Assembly (NCBI GenBank): GCA_902826095.1
Contig: CADEDN010000009.1
Span: 62,001-126,000 of the forward strand
DNA: 64,000 bases
From: an uncultured Alphaproteobacteria bacterium
GTDB lineage: Bacteria > Pseudomonadota > Alphaproteobacteria > Caulobacterales > Parvularculaceae
Reading direction: 5' to 3'
Below are positions 1 to 9,367 of the stretch, piece after piece (the stretch's first letter is position 1; every line of letters begins with the position of its first letter). The position numbers and the translations under genes were made by a program. Under the pieces are notes generated by a model. It was not told the origin of the DNA. It saw only the letters and a program-made list of their open reading frames with translations, and did not search any database.

Positions 1-974
1 ACGGGGAAGAAGCGTGGCGGCAGGCGGAAGCTGAACTCGGCGACCATGAGAAGACCGCGATCCTCGCCTACAATTTCGCCGTTCTCGCTTATGATTTTGA
101 TCGCGCTAAAGCGCTGGCGGCATTTCGGCGCTCGCTCGCTCTCACTGAAAGAAGTTTTGGAGCCCTGCCGGCTGCGGACATCCGACTCGGGATCGCTAAT
201 TGCGACCTCGCGCTCGACGTGCCGAACAAGGAAAAAGCTGCGGCGTTGAGGTCGCTGCTTGAAGCGCAAGTTGACACGACGCCGGTGACTTTCAACGCCG
301 CCGAGGGGTGGCGTCTCGCCGGTCTGCACGAACTGAACGCGAAGAAATTCAACGCCGCTAAAAAATCGTCGGACAAAGCGCGCGCAATCGCCGAAAAACT
401 TTCGCCGCAGCCCAAACGTCTTATCGCCGAATCGCTCGCGATCGGCGGCATCTCGCGTGTCATTGGAAACAACAGCCGCACCAATTCGACGATCGTTGAA
501 GCGGTGGAGCTTCTTGACCGCGCTATCGTCATGTTTCCACCGCAGAAGTCGATCGATTCCTTCGATCCGCTGTTTTCGGAGGCGATGTTGTGGCGTTTCG
601 CCATCGATGCGATGGCGGAATCGGAAGATCGCGAGCAAGCGTTGAAGCGAATCGACAAGGAGCTCGACGCGGACGCCATGTGCCGTTGGGAGCAATCCCG
701 GCCCGCTGATTGTGAAATTGTCTGGGAAGCCAGAACGCCGCCCCGATATTCGGCAGAAGCGATAAAAAAGAGTCTTATCGGGTCGGTTCTTGTGGGATAT
801 GACCTTAACGAAACGGGCGTCGAAAGATCAGTTCTGATCGGCGCATTGAACGGCGATGCGCTCAGCAAAGCGGCGATCAAATCTATGGCGACATGGAAGC
901 TGAAGCAGCCGGTCCCGGAAGCCTGCCGCAAGAATCATGTGACCGTGTTCAAATTCGTCATCAAATACCGTTAA
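1..974 (+). CDS. TPR / TonB C-terminal domain protein (5' end outside window)
   Basis: The reading frame is open from base 3 with no stop, so the gene begins before the window. A GTG at 219 is an in-frame candidate start, but coding-like, alanine-rich helical sequence continues upstream of it. The upstream and central parts look like TPR-type helices. The last 80 or so residues resemble a TonB C-terminal domain: PPRYSAEA, then a strand ending GSVLVGYDLNETG and a terminal ATWKLKQP. In this family such domains carry out protein contacts in the periplasm, either energy transduction or envelope assembly. No membrane segment is visible in the part present. The next gene on the same strand follows after 42 bases. 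The fold call is moderately secure and the function is not known. Confidence 0.7.
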   Translation, partial: GEEAWRQAEAELGDHEKTAILAYNFAVLAYDFDRAKALAAFRRSLALTERSFGALPAADIRLGIANCDLALDVPNKEKAAALRSLLEAQVDTTPVTFNAAEGWRLAGLHELNAKKFNAAKKSSDKARAIAEKLSPQPKRLIAESLAIGGISRVIGNNSRTNSTIVEAVELLDRAIVMFPPQKSIDSFDPLFSEAMLWRFAIDAMAESEDREQALKRIDKELDADAMCRWEQSRPADCEIVWEARTPPRYSAEAIKKSLIGSVLVGYDLNETGVERSVLIGALNGDALSKAAIKSMATWKLKQPVPEACRKNHVTVFKFVIKYR

Positions 975-1016
975 GGCTGCTTAACCTTGGCGCGATGGCT
1001 GCTATGGTCCCTCGCC

Positions 1017-1691
1017 ATGCGTTCGCTGCTCCACCAGTCTTTTGATCCGGCCAGCCGGTTCGCGCGCCTGATGCTCGCGGAGAAGGGGCTCGCCGCGCGG
1101 CTGGTCGAGACGGGCGTCGGCAACGAAGCGCTCGCCCGGCATAATCCCGCGTTGACGATTCCGGTGCTGATCGACGAGCCGCCGACCGGCGGCGAGATTT
1201 CTGTCGCGCCGGTCGCGGCGATCGCCGAATATCTCGAAGAGGTCTACCGCGACCCGCCGCTGCTGCCGTCGACATCGGCGGGCCGCGCCGAAGCGCGACG
1301 GCTGCTCCACTGGTTCGACGTCAAATTCGAAACGGAAGTCAACGCCCTCATCATCCGGCGCCGTCTCGACGCCAAGACGCAAGGGCGCCGCTGGGGCGAG
1401 CCCGAACCGATCCGGCAGGCGGCGGAAGCCTTCGCCTGGCACTTCGATTATCTCAATTACCTGCTTGAACGCCGCGCCTTTCTCGCCGCCGACCGGTTGA
1501 CCATCGCCGATCTCGTCGCGGCCGCGCATATTTCCGTCAGCGACTATTTCGGCCTTGTTCCGTGGTCTGACTTTCCCGATGTCCGGCAATGGTACGCCCG
1601 CGTCAAATCGAGACCTTCGATGCGGCCGCTTCTGGCCGACCGGCTTGAGGGCGCGGCGCCGGCCCAATGCTACGCCGATCTGGATTTCTGA
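1017..1691 (+). CDS. Glutathione S-transferase family protein
   Basis: This is a 224-residue cytosolic protein with the two-domain glutathione transferase layout. The N-terminal thioredoxin-like half has a proline before a beta strand (TIPVLIDE, about residues 44-51) and a glutathione-binding region near [14 protein letters not shown]. The helical C-terminal half contains the N-capping motif region [18 protein letters not shown], with the Asp typical of the family. The start at 1017 was chosen because [18 protein letters not shown] matches the usual beginning of strand 1. The TTG at 987 would add ten residues without family resemblance. The gene ends four bases before queG and is probably cotranscribed with it. 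The substrate cannot be told from sequence. Confidence 0.85.
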   Translation: MRSLLHQSFDPASRFARLMLAEKGLAARLVETGVGNEALARHNPALTIPVLIDEPPTGGEISVAPVAAIAEYLEEVYRDPPLLPSTSAGRAEARRLLHWFDVKFETEVNALIIRRRLDAKTQGRRWGEPEPIRQAAEAFAWHFDYLNYLLERRAFLAADRLTIADLVAAAHISVSDYFGLVPWSDFPDVRQWYARVKSRPSMRPLLADRLEGAAPAQCYADLDF

Positions 1692-1695
1692 CCGG

Positions 1696-2814
1696 ATGGA
1701 CCGCGCTGCGGCCATCGCCGACGCCATTAGGTCGAAGGCGCTTGAACTCGGCTTTGACGCCGTCGGGCTGACGCGCGCGGACAAGATCCCGGACGCGCCC
1801 GCGCGCCTGAAAGACTTCCTTGACCAAGATCGCCACGGCGACATGGCGTGGATGGCGGCGCGCGCCGATGAACGCGCCGCGCCGACCGCGCTCTGGCCGG
1901 AGGCCCGTTCGATCATCATGCTCGGCCTCAATTATGGACCTGCGGAAGACCCAATGGCGCTTCTTCAGCGCCGTGATCGCGGATCGATCTCGGTCTACGC
2001 GCGAGGCCGCGACTATCACGACGTTGTCAAGAAGAAGCTGAAAATCCTTGGCGGCTTCATCGCCGAAAGTTTCGCCTGCGAGGTCAAGGTATTCGTCGAC
2101 ACGGCGCCGGTGATGGAAAAGCCGCTCGCCGCGGCCGCGGACCTCGGCTGGCAGGGCAAGCACACAAACCTCGTCAGCCGCGCGCATGGCTCGTGGCTCT
2201 TTCTTGGCGCGATCTATACGACGCTTGCTCTTGAGGCGGACGAAAGCGATGGCGACCATTGCGGCCAATGCCGGCGTTGCCTTGACGTTTGCCCGACAAA
2301 CGCCTTCCCGGCGCCCTATCAGCTCGACGCAAGGCGCTGCATTTCGTACCTGACGATCGAACACAAAGGGCCGATCCCCAATGAATTTCGCGCGGCGATC
2401 GGCAATCGCATTTACGGCTGCGACGACTGCCTCGCCGTCTGCCCCTGGAACAAATTCGCATCTGTTTCCCATGAAGCGCAATTGCGGGCCCGCGACGAAT
2501 TGAACGCGCCGGCGCTCGAAGCTCTCGCGACGCTTGATGACGGGGCGTTTCGCGCGCTGTTTTCGGGATCGCCGATCAAGCGCATCGGCCGCGACCGTTT
2601 TATCCGAAATGTCCTGATCGCGATTGGAAATTCCGGCGACGCCGCGCTCGCGCGGCGGGCGCGCCGCCTCTTGCGCGATGCGTCGCCGCTGGTGCGCGGC
2701 GCCGCCGTCTGGGCCCTGTCGCGGCTCGCGCCCGAGGAATTTGAGGCGCTCAAAATCGAAAACGCCGGGACCGAAACTGATCCCGGCGTTCTCGCTGAAT
2801 GGCGACAGCGCTAA
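1696..2814 (+). CDS. queG: Epoxyqueuosine reductase QueG
   Basis: QueG catalyses the last step of queuosine synthesis, reducing epoxyqueuosine to queuosine in tRNA with a cobalamin cofactor and two 4Fe-4S clusters. The 372-residue length fits the family (about 350-380). Both ferredoxin-like cluster motifs are visible: [15 protein letters not shown] (about residues 192-206) and [12 protein letters not shown] (about 243-254). The N-terminal half has the family's typical [11 protein letters not shown] and HGDMAWM segments. The tail (about 310-360) is a HEAT-like helical repeat, as in characterised QueG proteins. The ATG at 1696 gives the conventional start; longer in-frame sequence upstream belongs to the transferase gene in another frame. 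The call is secure. Confidence 0.95.
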   Translation: MDRAAAIADAIRSKALELGFDAVGLTRADKIPDAPARLKDFLDQDRHGDMAWMAARADERAAPTALWPEARSIIMLGLNYGPAEDPMALLQRRDRGSISVYARGRDYHDVVKKKLKILGGFIAESFACEVKVFVDTAPVMEKPLAAAADLGWQGKHTNLVSRAHGSWLFLGAIYTTLALEADESDGDHCGQCRRCLDVCPTNAFPAPYQLDARRCISYLTIEHKGPIPNEFRAAIGNRIYGCDDCLAVCPWNKFASVSHEAQLRARDELNAPALEALATLDDGAFRALFSGSPIKRIGRDRFIRNVLIAIGNSGDAALARRARRLLRDASPLVRGAAVWALSRLAPEEFEALKIENAGTETDPGVLAEWRQR

Positions 2815-2845
2815 ACGCTAGACTTTTGATTTGGCGCGCCTTTGC

Positions 2846-2872
2846 GCGCGAAACCGGTTTCCACTTTCGCGC
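2846..2872. repeat. Intergenic inverted repeat between convergent genes
   Basis: An 8-bp perfect stem, GCGCGAAA with TTTCGCGC, flanks an 11-base loop containing AAACCGGTTTCC-type sequence. It lies in the 66-base gap between the stops of queG and the G8-domain gene. It could act as a bidirectional termination structure, but there is no convincing T-tract. The AAACCGGTTTCCACTTT core resembles short dispersed motifs common between genes in alphaproteobacteria. Confidence 0.45.
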
Positions 2873-2880
2873 CCGGCGCG

Positions 2881-5800
2881 CTAGATGTCGACCGTGACAG
2901 TCACTTGCGCCTTGGTGATGTCGCCGTTGGAGTCCTGGACAAAATAGTAGAACACGTCATCGCCCTTGAAGTTCGAATCGGCGAAATAGGTGACAGTGCC
3001 GTCGCCGTTGCTGACGACATGGCCGTGTTGCGAGAAAAGCCCGTCGAGCGAGATCTTGTCGCCGTCCGGGTCCATGTCGTTGGCGAGAACGTCGATGACG
3101 ACGGACTTGCCTTGCTGGACATGCGCTGCGTCATCGACCGCGATCGGCGCCTTGCTGTTCTCGTTAAGGACGCCGTTGTAAGTCGGCGTCGTGCGCGTGA
3201 ACTTGCCGGCCTGCAGCACATAGGTTGACGGTATTTCGACGAAGAACGCGACCTTGATGACCTCGCCGGTCGCGCGGTCGGCGGCGTATTCCTCGATCAT
3301 CGCGACCTTGCGGCCGTCTTTGGTCGTCCAATAGCCGTTCTGCTCGATCGTGCCGCGAAGCTCCGTCGCGTTAATATAGTCCGGATCCCACACTTTGTAG
3401 GATGAGGTCTTGCCGATCGAATCGAGCTTCGTCCCCGCCATATTGAAGACGCCGTTGCCCATCTTAAGGTGCGTGTCGAGGAAGCCCGGCGTCAGCGAGA
3501 GACGATCGTCGACGAGATCGGCGGCGGTCAGGAATTTGTCGCCCGGCGTCCGGTTCGTGAAAGTATAGGTTGCGCCCTTCACGTTGACGTCGACATAGAT
3601 GTAATCCCACTGATCCTTGCCGTTCATGAAGTCGAGGCCGGCGACGCCGGTCTTCGCCTGCCGGACGCCCGTGTAAAAGCCTTCGATATTCGCGCCGTTG
3701 ACGACGACGTCGAAGACGTTGTTGTGAAGGTCGATGCCGACCGTGAAATTATTGCCGATACCGCGCGCGTCCGACGCGACGACATCGAGGCCCTTGATCG
3801 TGTAGTGGCCGGTGTATTCGAGATGGACGCCGGTCTTCACTTCCCACGCCGTGAAATTCTCGATCAGCGAGCGCAGATCATGATCCTGGCGCGGATTGGC
3901 CTTGATGATCTCAAGCCCCATCTGCGTCGCGATCGATTCATTGTTGAGGAAGATCGAGATGTTCGGCGTGTTGGTGCGGACGCTGTCGAGATAGCGCAGC
4001 GCGTCCGCCAAATTGGTGTTGTCGGGGTCGATCGGGATGTGGCTGGCGTCGGCGCCGCGATGGAAATAGGTGAAGCCGGCGCCGGACGGAATGCTCGCCG
4101 CGACGTTGCCGACGGCTTCGACGAGACGCCCCTGGAACCAGAAACCGGTGCCGGTGCGGCCGAGATCGAACGCGTTGACGTCGGCGCCGTCCTTGGAGAT
4201 GTGGTCGACGCCGAGCGACTTGATCGCGATATTGTGGTCCCAGCGGCCGGTTTCATTGCCGGTCTCGGCGACGAACGCCGCGCCAAAGACGTCGTAGGCG
4301 GCGTTGTTCGAGAAAATCGCATTCGAATCGTGATGGACAAATCCCCACCCTGGCGATCCCCAGACGGAGTTGCCTTCGACAATCGCCGGATGCGCCTGAT
4401 CGTCGACGCCGGCGCGGTGGATGTGCAGCGAATAGCGGCCCTTGATGTTTGAGTGGGACTGAACCGAGGGCAGCGAAGTTACGTCGAGCGAGCGCTCTGA
4501 TTTGTCAGTGCGGCCAAGCTCGTCGAATTCGGCGTATTTGACCGTGATGTTGTCGGAGTGCATGAGCATGACGTGGCCGCGCTCATGCGTCGGCGTCGCG
4601 GCGCCGCCTTCATTCTCGAACACGATATTGCGCGTGTGGTTGGAGACATAGGCTTTGAGATCCGCGCGCGGCCCCTCATGATCATATTGCAGAGGCTTGT
4701 CGAAGGTGATGACATTGCCCTTGATCGAGGTGATGACGAGTTCTTCGTCCTGCGTCACCGACGTCACCGGCGTGTGCGCGCCGCCGCTCTTGTTCGGAAC
4801 GAGATGCGTGCCGGTCAGCACGATCTTGTCGCCGACCTGCCATCCGTCCGGCGGACCTTCGAGCGTCAGCGTCGTCGCGCCCTTCATTGGATCGACGGCG
4901 ACTTTGAGGAAGGAATCCTTTTCGGCGCCGTGGATGTCGACGGTTCCGTGCGAGATCAGGCCGCGCGACAGCAGCATCGGATCCCAGGCGACATTGATCG
5001 GCCCGTTGTCGGCGAAGGAAATGACCGCGCTGACATTCGGGTCGACCGGATTTCCCTCGGTGCCGATCGTCAGCGTCCCGGTCGGCGCGACGACAAATGT
5101 GTCGACTTCCATGAAAGTGTCGACGTCTGTCGCGAAATCGAGCTCGCCGTCGACGCGCACAGTGAAGAGCGACGCCTTGCTGGAGCCGTCATAGTCGACG
5201 GTGACGCCCGCCGGGATCAGGACTTTCGCGCCGTCGCCCGGAACCTGGCCGTTCGCCCAGGTGTTCGGATCAAACCATGAGCCGTTATTGACCGCGACAT
5301 GCGTGGCGCCCGAGACCGGCACGAGGTTCATCAGCGCGATGTGCTCCTTTTGCATCGCCGGATCGGTCGGATGCGGAAGCGCGCCGCTTGTCGTTGTCGT
5401 CCCGCCGCCATGCGTGTGGCCGCCCGTCGCCGTTCCGCCGGTTGCGCCGCCCGTTGCGCCGCCCGTTGCGCCGCCATGCGTGTGGCCGCCTGTCGCCGTT
5501 CCGCCTGTTGATCCGCCCGTTGCGCCGCCCGTCGCGCCGCCATGCGCATGGCCGCCGCCGGCCGGGTCATCGTCGGTGACGCGCAGCGGCCCGCTGGCGG
5601 AGAGGCGGCCTGAAGGCGCGCCATGCGGAGCAAGCGAGACATCGTCGTCCGCGGCGCTTGAATGCCGCCCGGTATGGGCGGCTGAGGCCGGGCTTGCCGA
5701 GGTGAGAACCGGACCCAACGCAGTGACCGATTCATGGCCGGCATGCGCATCGTCGGTCGCTCCGGCGCCGGTCGTCGCGAAGGCGACGTGGCCGTTGCAA

Positions 5801-6057
5801 ATGCGGACATTGTTCAGCCAGCCAAGATCGCCGCCGATGCCCGCGAGATCCTCGGCGGCCTCGGCGTCGTCCAAGAGCGCCGCGCCGATCATCGCCGCGA
5901 CGAGCGCGGTCCCGGCGACTTCGGACTTTCTGGCGCGCGTCGCGGCGCGCTTTTTCGGATTGTTCTTGCGGGCGGCGTCGAGGAGATCCTCGAGCTGCAG
6001 GCCGTGCTCATTGCGATCCTGGGAGAAGACTGCGGAAACTGTTGTCATATACGCCAC
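2881..6057 (-). CDS. Large G8-domain, beta-helix surface protein with Gly/His/Thr repeat and C-terminal Ig-like domain
   Basis: About 1,058 residues. The N-terminal 45 residues are charged, followed by a hydrophobic stretch (about 47-62) ending in alanine and acidic residues; it could be a membrane anchor or an atypical export signal. Residues 168-217 are a low-complexity Gly-Thr-Ala segment with HAH/HTH pairs. Residues 258-385 fit a G8 domain (GSWFDPNTWANGQVPGDG and later conserved glycines), a fold also found in eukaryotic CEMIP and PKHD1L1. The middle (about 390-900) looks like a right-handed parallel beta-helix, with many short repeats such as HSNIKGRYSLHIHRAG. The last 95 residues look like a cadherin- or VCBS-type Ig domain (VLANDMDPDGD), common in type I-secreted adhesins. 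The start is either GTG 6057, with AAGGG four bases upstream, or ATG 6048. The probable role is polysaccharide binding or cleavage at the cell surface, which is inference. No secretion genes are adjacent. Confidence 0.75.
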   Translation of the reverse strand: MAYMTTVSAVFSQDRNEHGLQLEDLLDAARKNNPKKRAATRARKSEVAGTALVAAMIGAALLDDAEAAEDLAGIGGDLGWLNNVRICNGHVAFATTGAGATDDAHAGHESVTALGPVLTSASPASAAHTGRHSSAADDDVSLAPHGAPSGRLSASGPLRVTDDDPAGGGHAHGGATGGATGGSTGGTATGGHTHGGATGGATGGATGGTATGGHTHGGGTTTTSGALPHPTDPAMQKEHIALMNLVPVSGATHVAVNNGSWFDPNTWANGQVPGDGAKVLIPAGVTVDYDGSSKASLFTVRVDGELDFATDVDTFMEVDTFVVAPTGTLTIGTEGNPVDPNVSAVISFADNGPINVAWDPMLLSRGLISHGTVDIHGAEKDSFLKVAVDPMKGATTLTLEGPPDGWQVGDKIVLTGTHLVPNKSGGAHTPVTSVTQDEELVITSIKGNVITFDKPLQYDHEGPRADLKAYVSNHTRNIVFENEGGAATPTHERGHVMLMHSDNITVKYAEFDELGRTDKSERSLDVTSLPSVQSHSNIKGRYSLHIHRAGVDDQAHPAIVEGNSVWGSPGWGFVHHDSNAIFSNNAAYDVFGAAFVAETGNETGRWDHNIAIKSLGVDHISKDGADVNAFDLGRTGTGFWFQGRLVEAVGNVAASIPSGAGFTYFHRGADASHIPIDPDNTNLADALRYLDSVRTNTPNISIFLNNESIATQMGLEIIKANPRQDHDLRSLIENFTAWEVKTGVHLEYTGHYTIKGLDVVASDARGIGNNFTVGIDLHNNVFDVVVNGANIEGFYTGVRQAKTGVAGLDFMNGKDQWDYIYVDVNVKGATYTFTNRTPGDKFLTAADLVDDRLSLTPGFLDTHLKMGNGVFNMAGTKLDSIGKTSSYKVWDPDYINATELRGTIEQNGYWTTKDGRKVAMIEEYAADRATGEVIKVAFFVEIPSTYVLQAGKFTRTTPTYNGVLNENSKAPIAVDDAAHVQQGKSVVIDVLANDMDPDGDKISLDGLFSQHGHVVSNGDGTVTYFADSNFKGDDVFYYFVQDSNGDITKAQVTVTVDI
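5407..5556 (-). repeat. 66-bp in-frame tandem repeat coding Gly/Thr/His linker
   Basis: Inside the G8-domain gene, a 22-residue unit of the form GGHxHGGATGGATGGxTGGTAT occurs twice, followed by a partial third copy. At the DNA level the copies differ by a few bases, so the array is not brand new. Each copy brings one His-x-His pair, a possible metal-binding element. The segment links the N-terminal part to the G8 domain. Confidence 0.75.
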
Positions 6058-6217
6058 GAGACCCTTGACTGGTGCGAATGACCGGCAAAGCGTTGACGCT
6101 TCTTCCCCACAGCGCGCGCTCGGCCGACAAGGGCGAGTGGAACATGCAACACGCTAATTCGCGGCTGATGCGCGCGAACAAAGCTAATCGTTTCAATTAG
6201 CGTCGCATTAAAACGGC

Positions 6218-6247
6218 ATTGCGCCGCTGTAATTTAAGCGGCGCAAT
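6218..6247 (-). terminator. Probable terminator of the 2OG-oxygenase gene
   Basis: An 11-bp perfect stem (ATTGCGCCGCT with AGCGGCGCAAT) has an 8-base AT-rich loop. It lies just after the minus-strand stop at 6274. Read on the minus strand, the stem is followed by GCCGTTTTAATG, a short T-run a few bases after the stem. It separates the oxygenase transcript from the G8-domain gene. Confidence 0.5.
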
Positions 6248-6273
6248 CGATGGTCGATCGGCGTTTCCTAGGG

Positions 6274-7140
6274 TTAATGCGCCGCGCCGTCGTCCGTCGC
6301 CGCCTTTTCGAATTTCCTGATCGCCTTGAACACCGGGCGCGCCATCGCCGGCGGCAGGAATTCGGTGATCAGTTCGTCGCGCCTAACCTTCCAGTCCCGC
6401 GCGTCTTTTGAGCCGGGACGGGCCTTGAACTGGGTCGTCTTGAAGCGCGCATTTTCGTCCCATGTTGCGGTATAATAATAGAGCGCAATCGAACGCCTCG
6501 GGGCGCTTTCTGGATGGTTAACCGGCGCCGGATGGCCGTGATAGCTTGTGTCATTCGTGGAAAAGACGACGCAGCGTCCAAATTCGGGACTGATCGCCTT
6601 CACGCACTTTTCCATTTTTTCATCCCAGAGTTCGAGGCCGCCGCCGTACTCAAGCTTCCAGTCGCGATTGAGATAGATGAGGACATTGAGGCGCCGCTCG
6701 AGATGCATCGGCTTGTGGAGATTGAAATCCGCGTGAACGTCGAGATGGCCGCCGGTCCTGGTTTCATGAAAACCGCCGCCCATGAAATAGGGGTCGGGGA
6801 TCAGCCCTTTGACGCCCGACAGGTTTTCGAGAAACTGGATGAAGGGCCGCGAATTCAGCGAATAGAAGAACGAGCGCACGTCGGGCGTCAGATAATCGGG
6901 ATTGAAGCTCGTCTTGTACCGCTCCTGATCGCGATCGAAGCTGCGGCTCTCCGGATCAGGGCGTTTTGGAAACTGGTCGAGGCACTGATCAAGAATCGAC
7001 GCCGGCACGAAATCATCGATGGCGATATGCGGAAAGGGGTCCGCCGATCGATATTGCTGCTGCAATTCGAGACCCTTGGTCTTCAGCGCGGCGGCGTCAA
7101 AAAGCCCGTGCTTCAAATCGACGATTTCGAGGTACGACAC
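6274..7140 (-). CDS. 2-oxoglutarate/Fe(II)-dependent oxygenase (prolyl hydroxylase-like)
   Basis: A 288-residue protein with the Fe(II)/2-oxoglutarate oxygenase core. The metal motif His-x-Asp is in LDVHADFN, a distal His sits in SYHGHPAP, and the 2-oxoglutarate-binding Arg is in PRRSIALYYY. The family hydroxylates amino-acid side chains or small molecules. The reading frame could begin at GTG 7179, but GTG 7140 is preferred. It is preceded by GGAGG eight bases upstream and gives MSYLEIVDLKHG, which fits the family start. It is transcribed in the same direction as, and just downstream of, the exopolysaccharide glycosyltransferases, so it may modify the polymer or a protein of that pathway. 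That role is inference. Confidence 0.8.
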   Translation of the reverse strand: MSYLEIVDLKHGLFDAAALKTKGLELQQQYRSADPFPHIAIDDFVPASILDQCLDQFPKRPDPESRSFDRDQERYKTSFNPDYLTPDVRSFFYSLNSRPFIQFLENLSGVKGLIPDPYFMGGGFHETRTGGHLDVHADFNLHKPMHLERRLNVLIYLNRDWKLEYGGGLELWDEKMEKCVKAISPEFGRCVVFSTNDTSYHGHPAPVNHPESAPRRSIALYYYTATWDENARFKTTQFKARPGSKDARDWKVRRDELITEFLPPAMARPVFKAIRKFEKAATDDGAAH

Positions 7141-7217
7141 CGAGACTTCCTCCAGCTGCCAGACATATCCGTCTACCACCCGCGGGCGGTTCGGAGGATG
7201 CGTGCAATTGCGGCGCC

Positions 7218-8195
7218 CTATTTGTACTCGATGAGCCGCGACTTTTGACCGCGCAGGCGCGTCCAGAAATACTTAACGCCGCCCGCGGCCTCGGCGAATT
7301 TCCCAAGCGCCATGAAGGCGGCCCAGCCGGGAGCGTCGCCGCCGAGCCGGCCTCTCGCCCTCAGCCAGAGCCGCAGCGCCTGCGCCGGATAGGCGAGGAG
7401 CATCAACAAATAGAGCGGGCTCAAGGCCGCCGCGAGGAGGAGCGCCGTCAGCGCGACGCCGGTCCACAAAAAGGCGCGGCGCGTTTCTCTTGCAAAGATG
7501 CGGTGCGGCGATTGGCGATGGAGGCTTGAGACCTCGGCGTAAGCATGGCCCGCGCGCACCGACCGCTTCCACCATTGAGCGAACCGCGTCATCGCCGCAT
7601 CATGCGTCGTCATCTCGGCGTCGAGGCGCCAGATCCGAGAGCCGGCTGCGCGCAGCCTCAGACACAATTCCGGTTCTTCCCCGGCGATCAGGGCGGCGCG
7701 ATAGCCGCCGACGGCGAAAAAAGCTGCGGCGCGCATCAGAGCGTCGCCGCCGCAAGCCGTCGCTTCGCCGGTCGGCGTATCCCATTCGATATCGCAAAGA
7801 CGATTGTAAAGACTGGCGTCCGGATAGCGTTCGCGGCGACGGCCGCAGACGACCGCGACATCCGGGTTTTCGGCCAGAAATTTCGCCGCGCGCGAAATCC
7901 ACCCCGCCGCGAGCTCGCAGTCGCCGTCGATAAACTGAATGAACTCCGGATCGGCGATTTGCCGCAGGCGGTCAGCGCCGGCGTTGCGCGCGCGCGCGGC
8001 GGTGAAAGGCGCTTCCATGTCGAGCCGGACGACATCGGCGCCAAGCGCCTCCGCGCGGGTGACGCTGTCGTCCGTCGATCCGGAGTCGACATAGACGACA
8101 GGTCCTGAGGCCCCGCCCGCGAGCGACTTCAGGCAGGCGACCAGCCTTTCGCCCTCGTTTCGGCCGATCGCGACAACGCCGACGCGCGCGGTCAT
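7218..8195 (-). CDS. Family 2 glycosyltransferase with C-terminal membrane segments
   Basis: A 325-residue GT-A glycosyltransferase. The nucleotide-binding start VGVVAIGRNEGERL, the first acidic motif VDSGSTDDS (about 36-44) and the metal-binding D-x-D in FIDGDC (about 88-93) are all present. GEEPELCLRLR supplies the later acidic pair. One or two hydrophobic segments follow (about 240-275), and the C-terminus is short and basic. The ATG at 8195 overlaps the stop of the upstream glycosyltransferase, which indicates translational coupling. The ten in-frame residues upstream of it are inside that gene. The C-terminal half is clearly paralogous to the C-terminal domain of the ATPase fusion at 10685-12892, which has lost the D-x-D. 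It probably adds a sugar to the exopolysaccharide repeat unit. Confidence 0.85.
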   Translation of the reverse strand: MTARVGVVAIGRNEGERLVACLKSLAGGASGPVVYVDSGSTDDSVTRAEALGADVVRLDMEAPFTAARARNAGADRLRQIADPEFIQFIDGDCELAAGWISRAAKFLAENPDVAVVCGRRRERYPDASLYNRLCDIEWDTPTGEATACGGDALMRAAAFFAVGGYRAALIAGEEPELCLRLRAAGSRIWRLDAEMTTHDAAMTRFAQWWKRSVRAGHAYAEVSSLHRQSPHRIFARETRRAFLWTGVALTALLLAAALSPLYLLMLLAYPAQALRLWLRARGRLGGDAPGWAAFMALGKFAEAAGGVKYFWTRLRGQKSRLIEYK

Positions 8196-9367
8196 CAGTC
8201 CTCGCCCCGATCCGTCCGCGTCCATCGCTCGGCGGATTTGCGGCCTTCGGCGCCGTAGACGCGCGCCTTGCCGAGAAGGTAGGGCGCGATCGCCAGAAGC
8301 GACGCCGCCGGCAGCAATTCACGCCCATAGGCCGCCCAGGCGAAAGCGACGCTCATCACGAAGATTGTTGCGGAAAAAATCGTCAGCACCAGCGCGCCGC
8401 CATATCCGCTGAACGCCGCCAGCGCGCCGGCGACAATCATCGCCGCCATCGCAAGCAGGAAAATCGTCAGCGGCGGCACCAGCAGGTCGAGCGCCATCGC
8501 CAGCGATCTGATATCGCCGCGAATCCCCTTGCCGAGCAGCCTCGGCGCCATGCGCGCCGCCATGCGCAGCGATCCATGCTCCCAGCGCGCGCGCTGCGTC
8601 GTCGCGCCCGCGTCGGTTTTCGCGAGGTCGCTCGTCACCACTGCGCCAAGATCGAGAAACGGCGGCGATCCGGCCTCGATCATGCGAATGGTCAGCGCGA
8701 GATCCTCAACGATTTCGCCGCTTGCAAGATTGGCCGCGCTGATCAGCTCCCAGGGAAACGCCATGCCGGAGCCGGTCAGACGGGTGACGCCGAAGAGATG
8801 CTGCAAGCCGCTCATCCTGACGCGGTTCATCAATAGCCAGGCGAAAGCGGAAACAGCCGCCTTCGGCGACGCCTCGGCGGGCGGCGCCATCAGGTAAAGC
8901 GCCTGAACGGGGCGACGCAGATAGGCGGCGCGCGCCGCGATGCGCTCGATCGCGCCCGGAGCCGGCGTGCAATCAGCGTCGATGAAGACAATCGTCTGCG
9001 GCGGATCGGATCTTAGATGATCGACGCCGAACTGCAGCGCGTAACCCTTTCCGCACCTGACCTTGTCCTTGCGCTCGATCGCTTCAGCGCCGGCGGGCCG
9101 CGCGACCTCCGCCGTGTCGTCGTCGCAATTGTCGGCGACGACGATGACATTGTCCGTTTCACGAAGCTGCGCGCGCACGGCCTTCACCGTCGCCGCGACG
9201 CCGGCGCCTTCATTGTGCGCCGGGATGACGACGGCGATGCGCCCGCGCCCCTCCGTCGGAACGCCAGGGGGCCTTGCTGCGAGAAAGGACGCAAGAATCT
9301 CAAGCGCCAGAAACAGCGTCAGGGCGAATAACGCGAGCGCCAGCAAAAAGATCAGCGCATTGATCAT
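8195..9367 (-). CDS. Membrane-bound processive-type family 2 glycosyltransferase
   Basis: A 390-residue protein with an N-terminal membrane helix (about 4-28), a GT-A domain and at least three C-terminal hydrophobic segments (about 280-370). The complete catalytic set of the cellulose-synthase-like group is visible: NCDDDT for the first Asp, FIDADCTPAP for D-x-D, GEIVEDLAL for the base, and QRARWEHGS as the Q-x-x-R-W-type motif. The protein should act at the inner membrane with a nucleotide sugar. The stop overlaps the next gene's ATG, and the start overlaps the stop of the GT4 gene by four bases, so all three are probably one operon. Confidence 0.87.
   Translation of the reverse strand: MINALIFLLALALFALTLFLALEILASFLAARPPGVPTEGRGRIAVVIPAHNEGAGVAATVKAVRAQLRETDNVIVVADNCDDDTAEVARPAGAEAIERKDKVRCGKGYALQFGVDHLRSDPPQTIVFIDADCTPAPGAIERIAARAAYLRRPVQALYLMAPPAEASPKAAVSAFAWLLMNRVRMSGLQHLFGVTRLTGSGMAFPWELISAANLASGEIVEDLALTIRMIEAGSPPFLDLGAVVTSDLAKTDAGATTQRARWEHGSLRMAARMAPRLLGKGIRGDIRSLAMALDLLVPPLTIFLLAMAAMIVAGALAAFSGYGGALVLTIFSATIFVMSVAFAWAAYGRELLPAASLLAIAPYLLGKARVYGAEGRKSAERWTRTDRGED

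Noticed and set aside
89-931. A 280-residue minus-strand frame at the window start
   Set aside because: It opposes the TonB-domain gene, which has a recognisable C-terminal motif; the shadow is Ser/Arg/Ala-rich.
3469-4452. A 327-residue plus-strand frame opposite the G8-domain gene
   Set aside because: It is a shadow of the minus-strand gene: charged, valine/asparate-rich sequence without recognisable domains.
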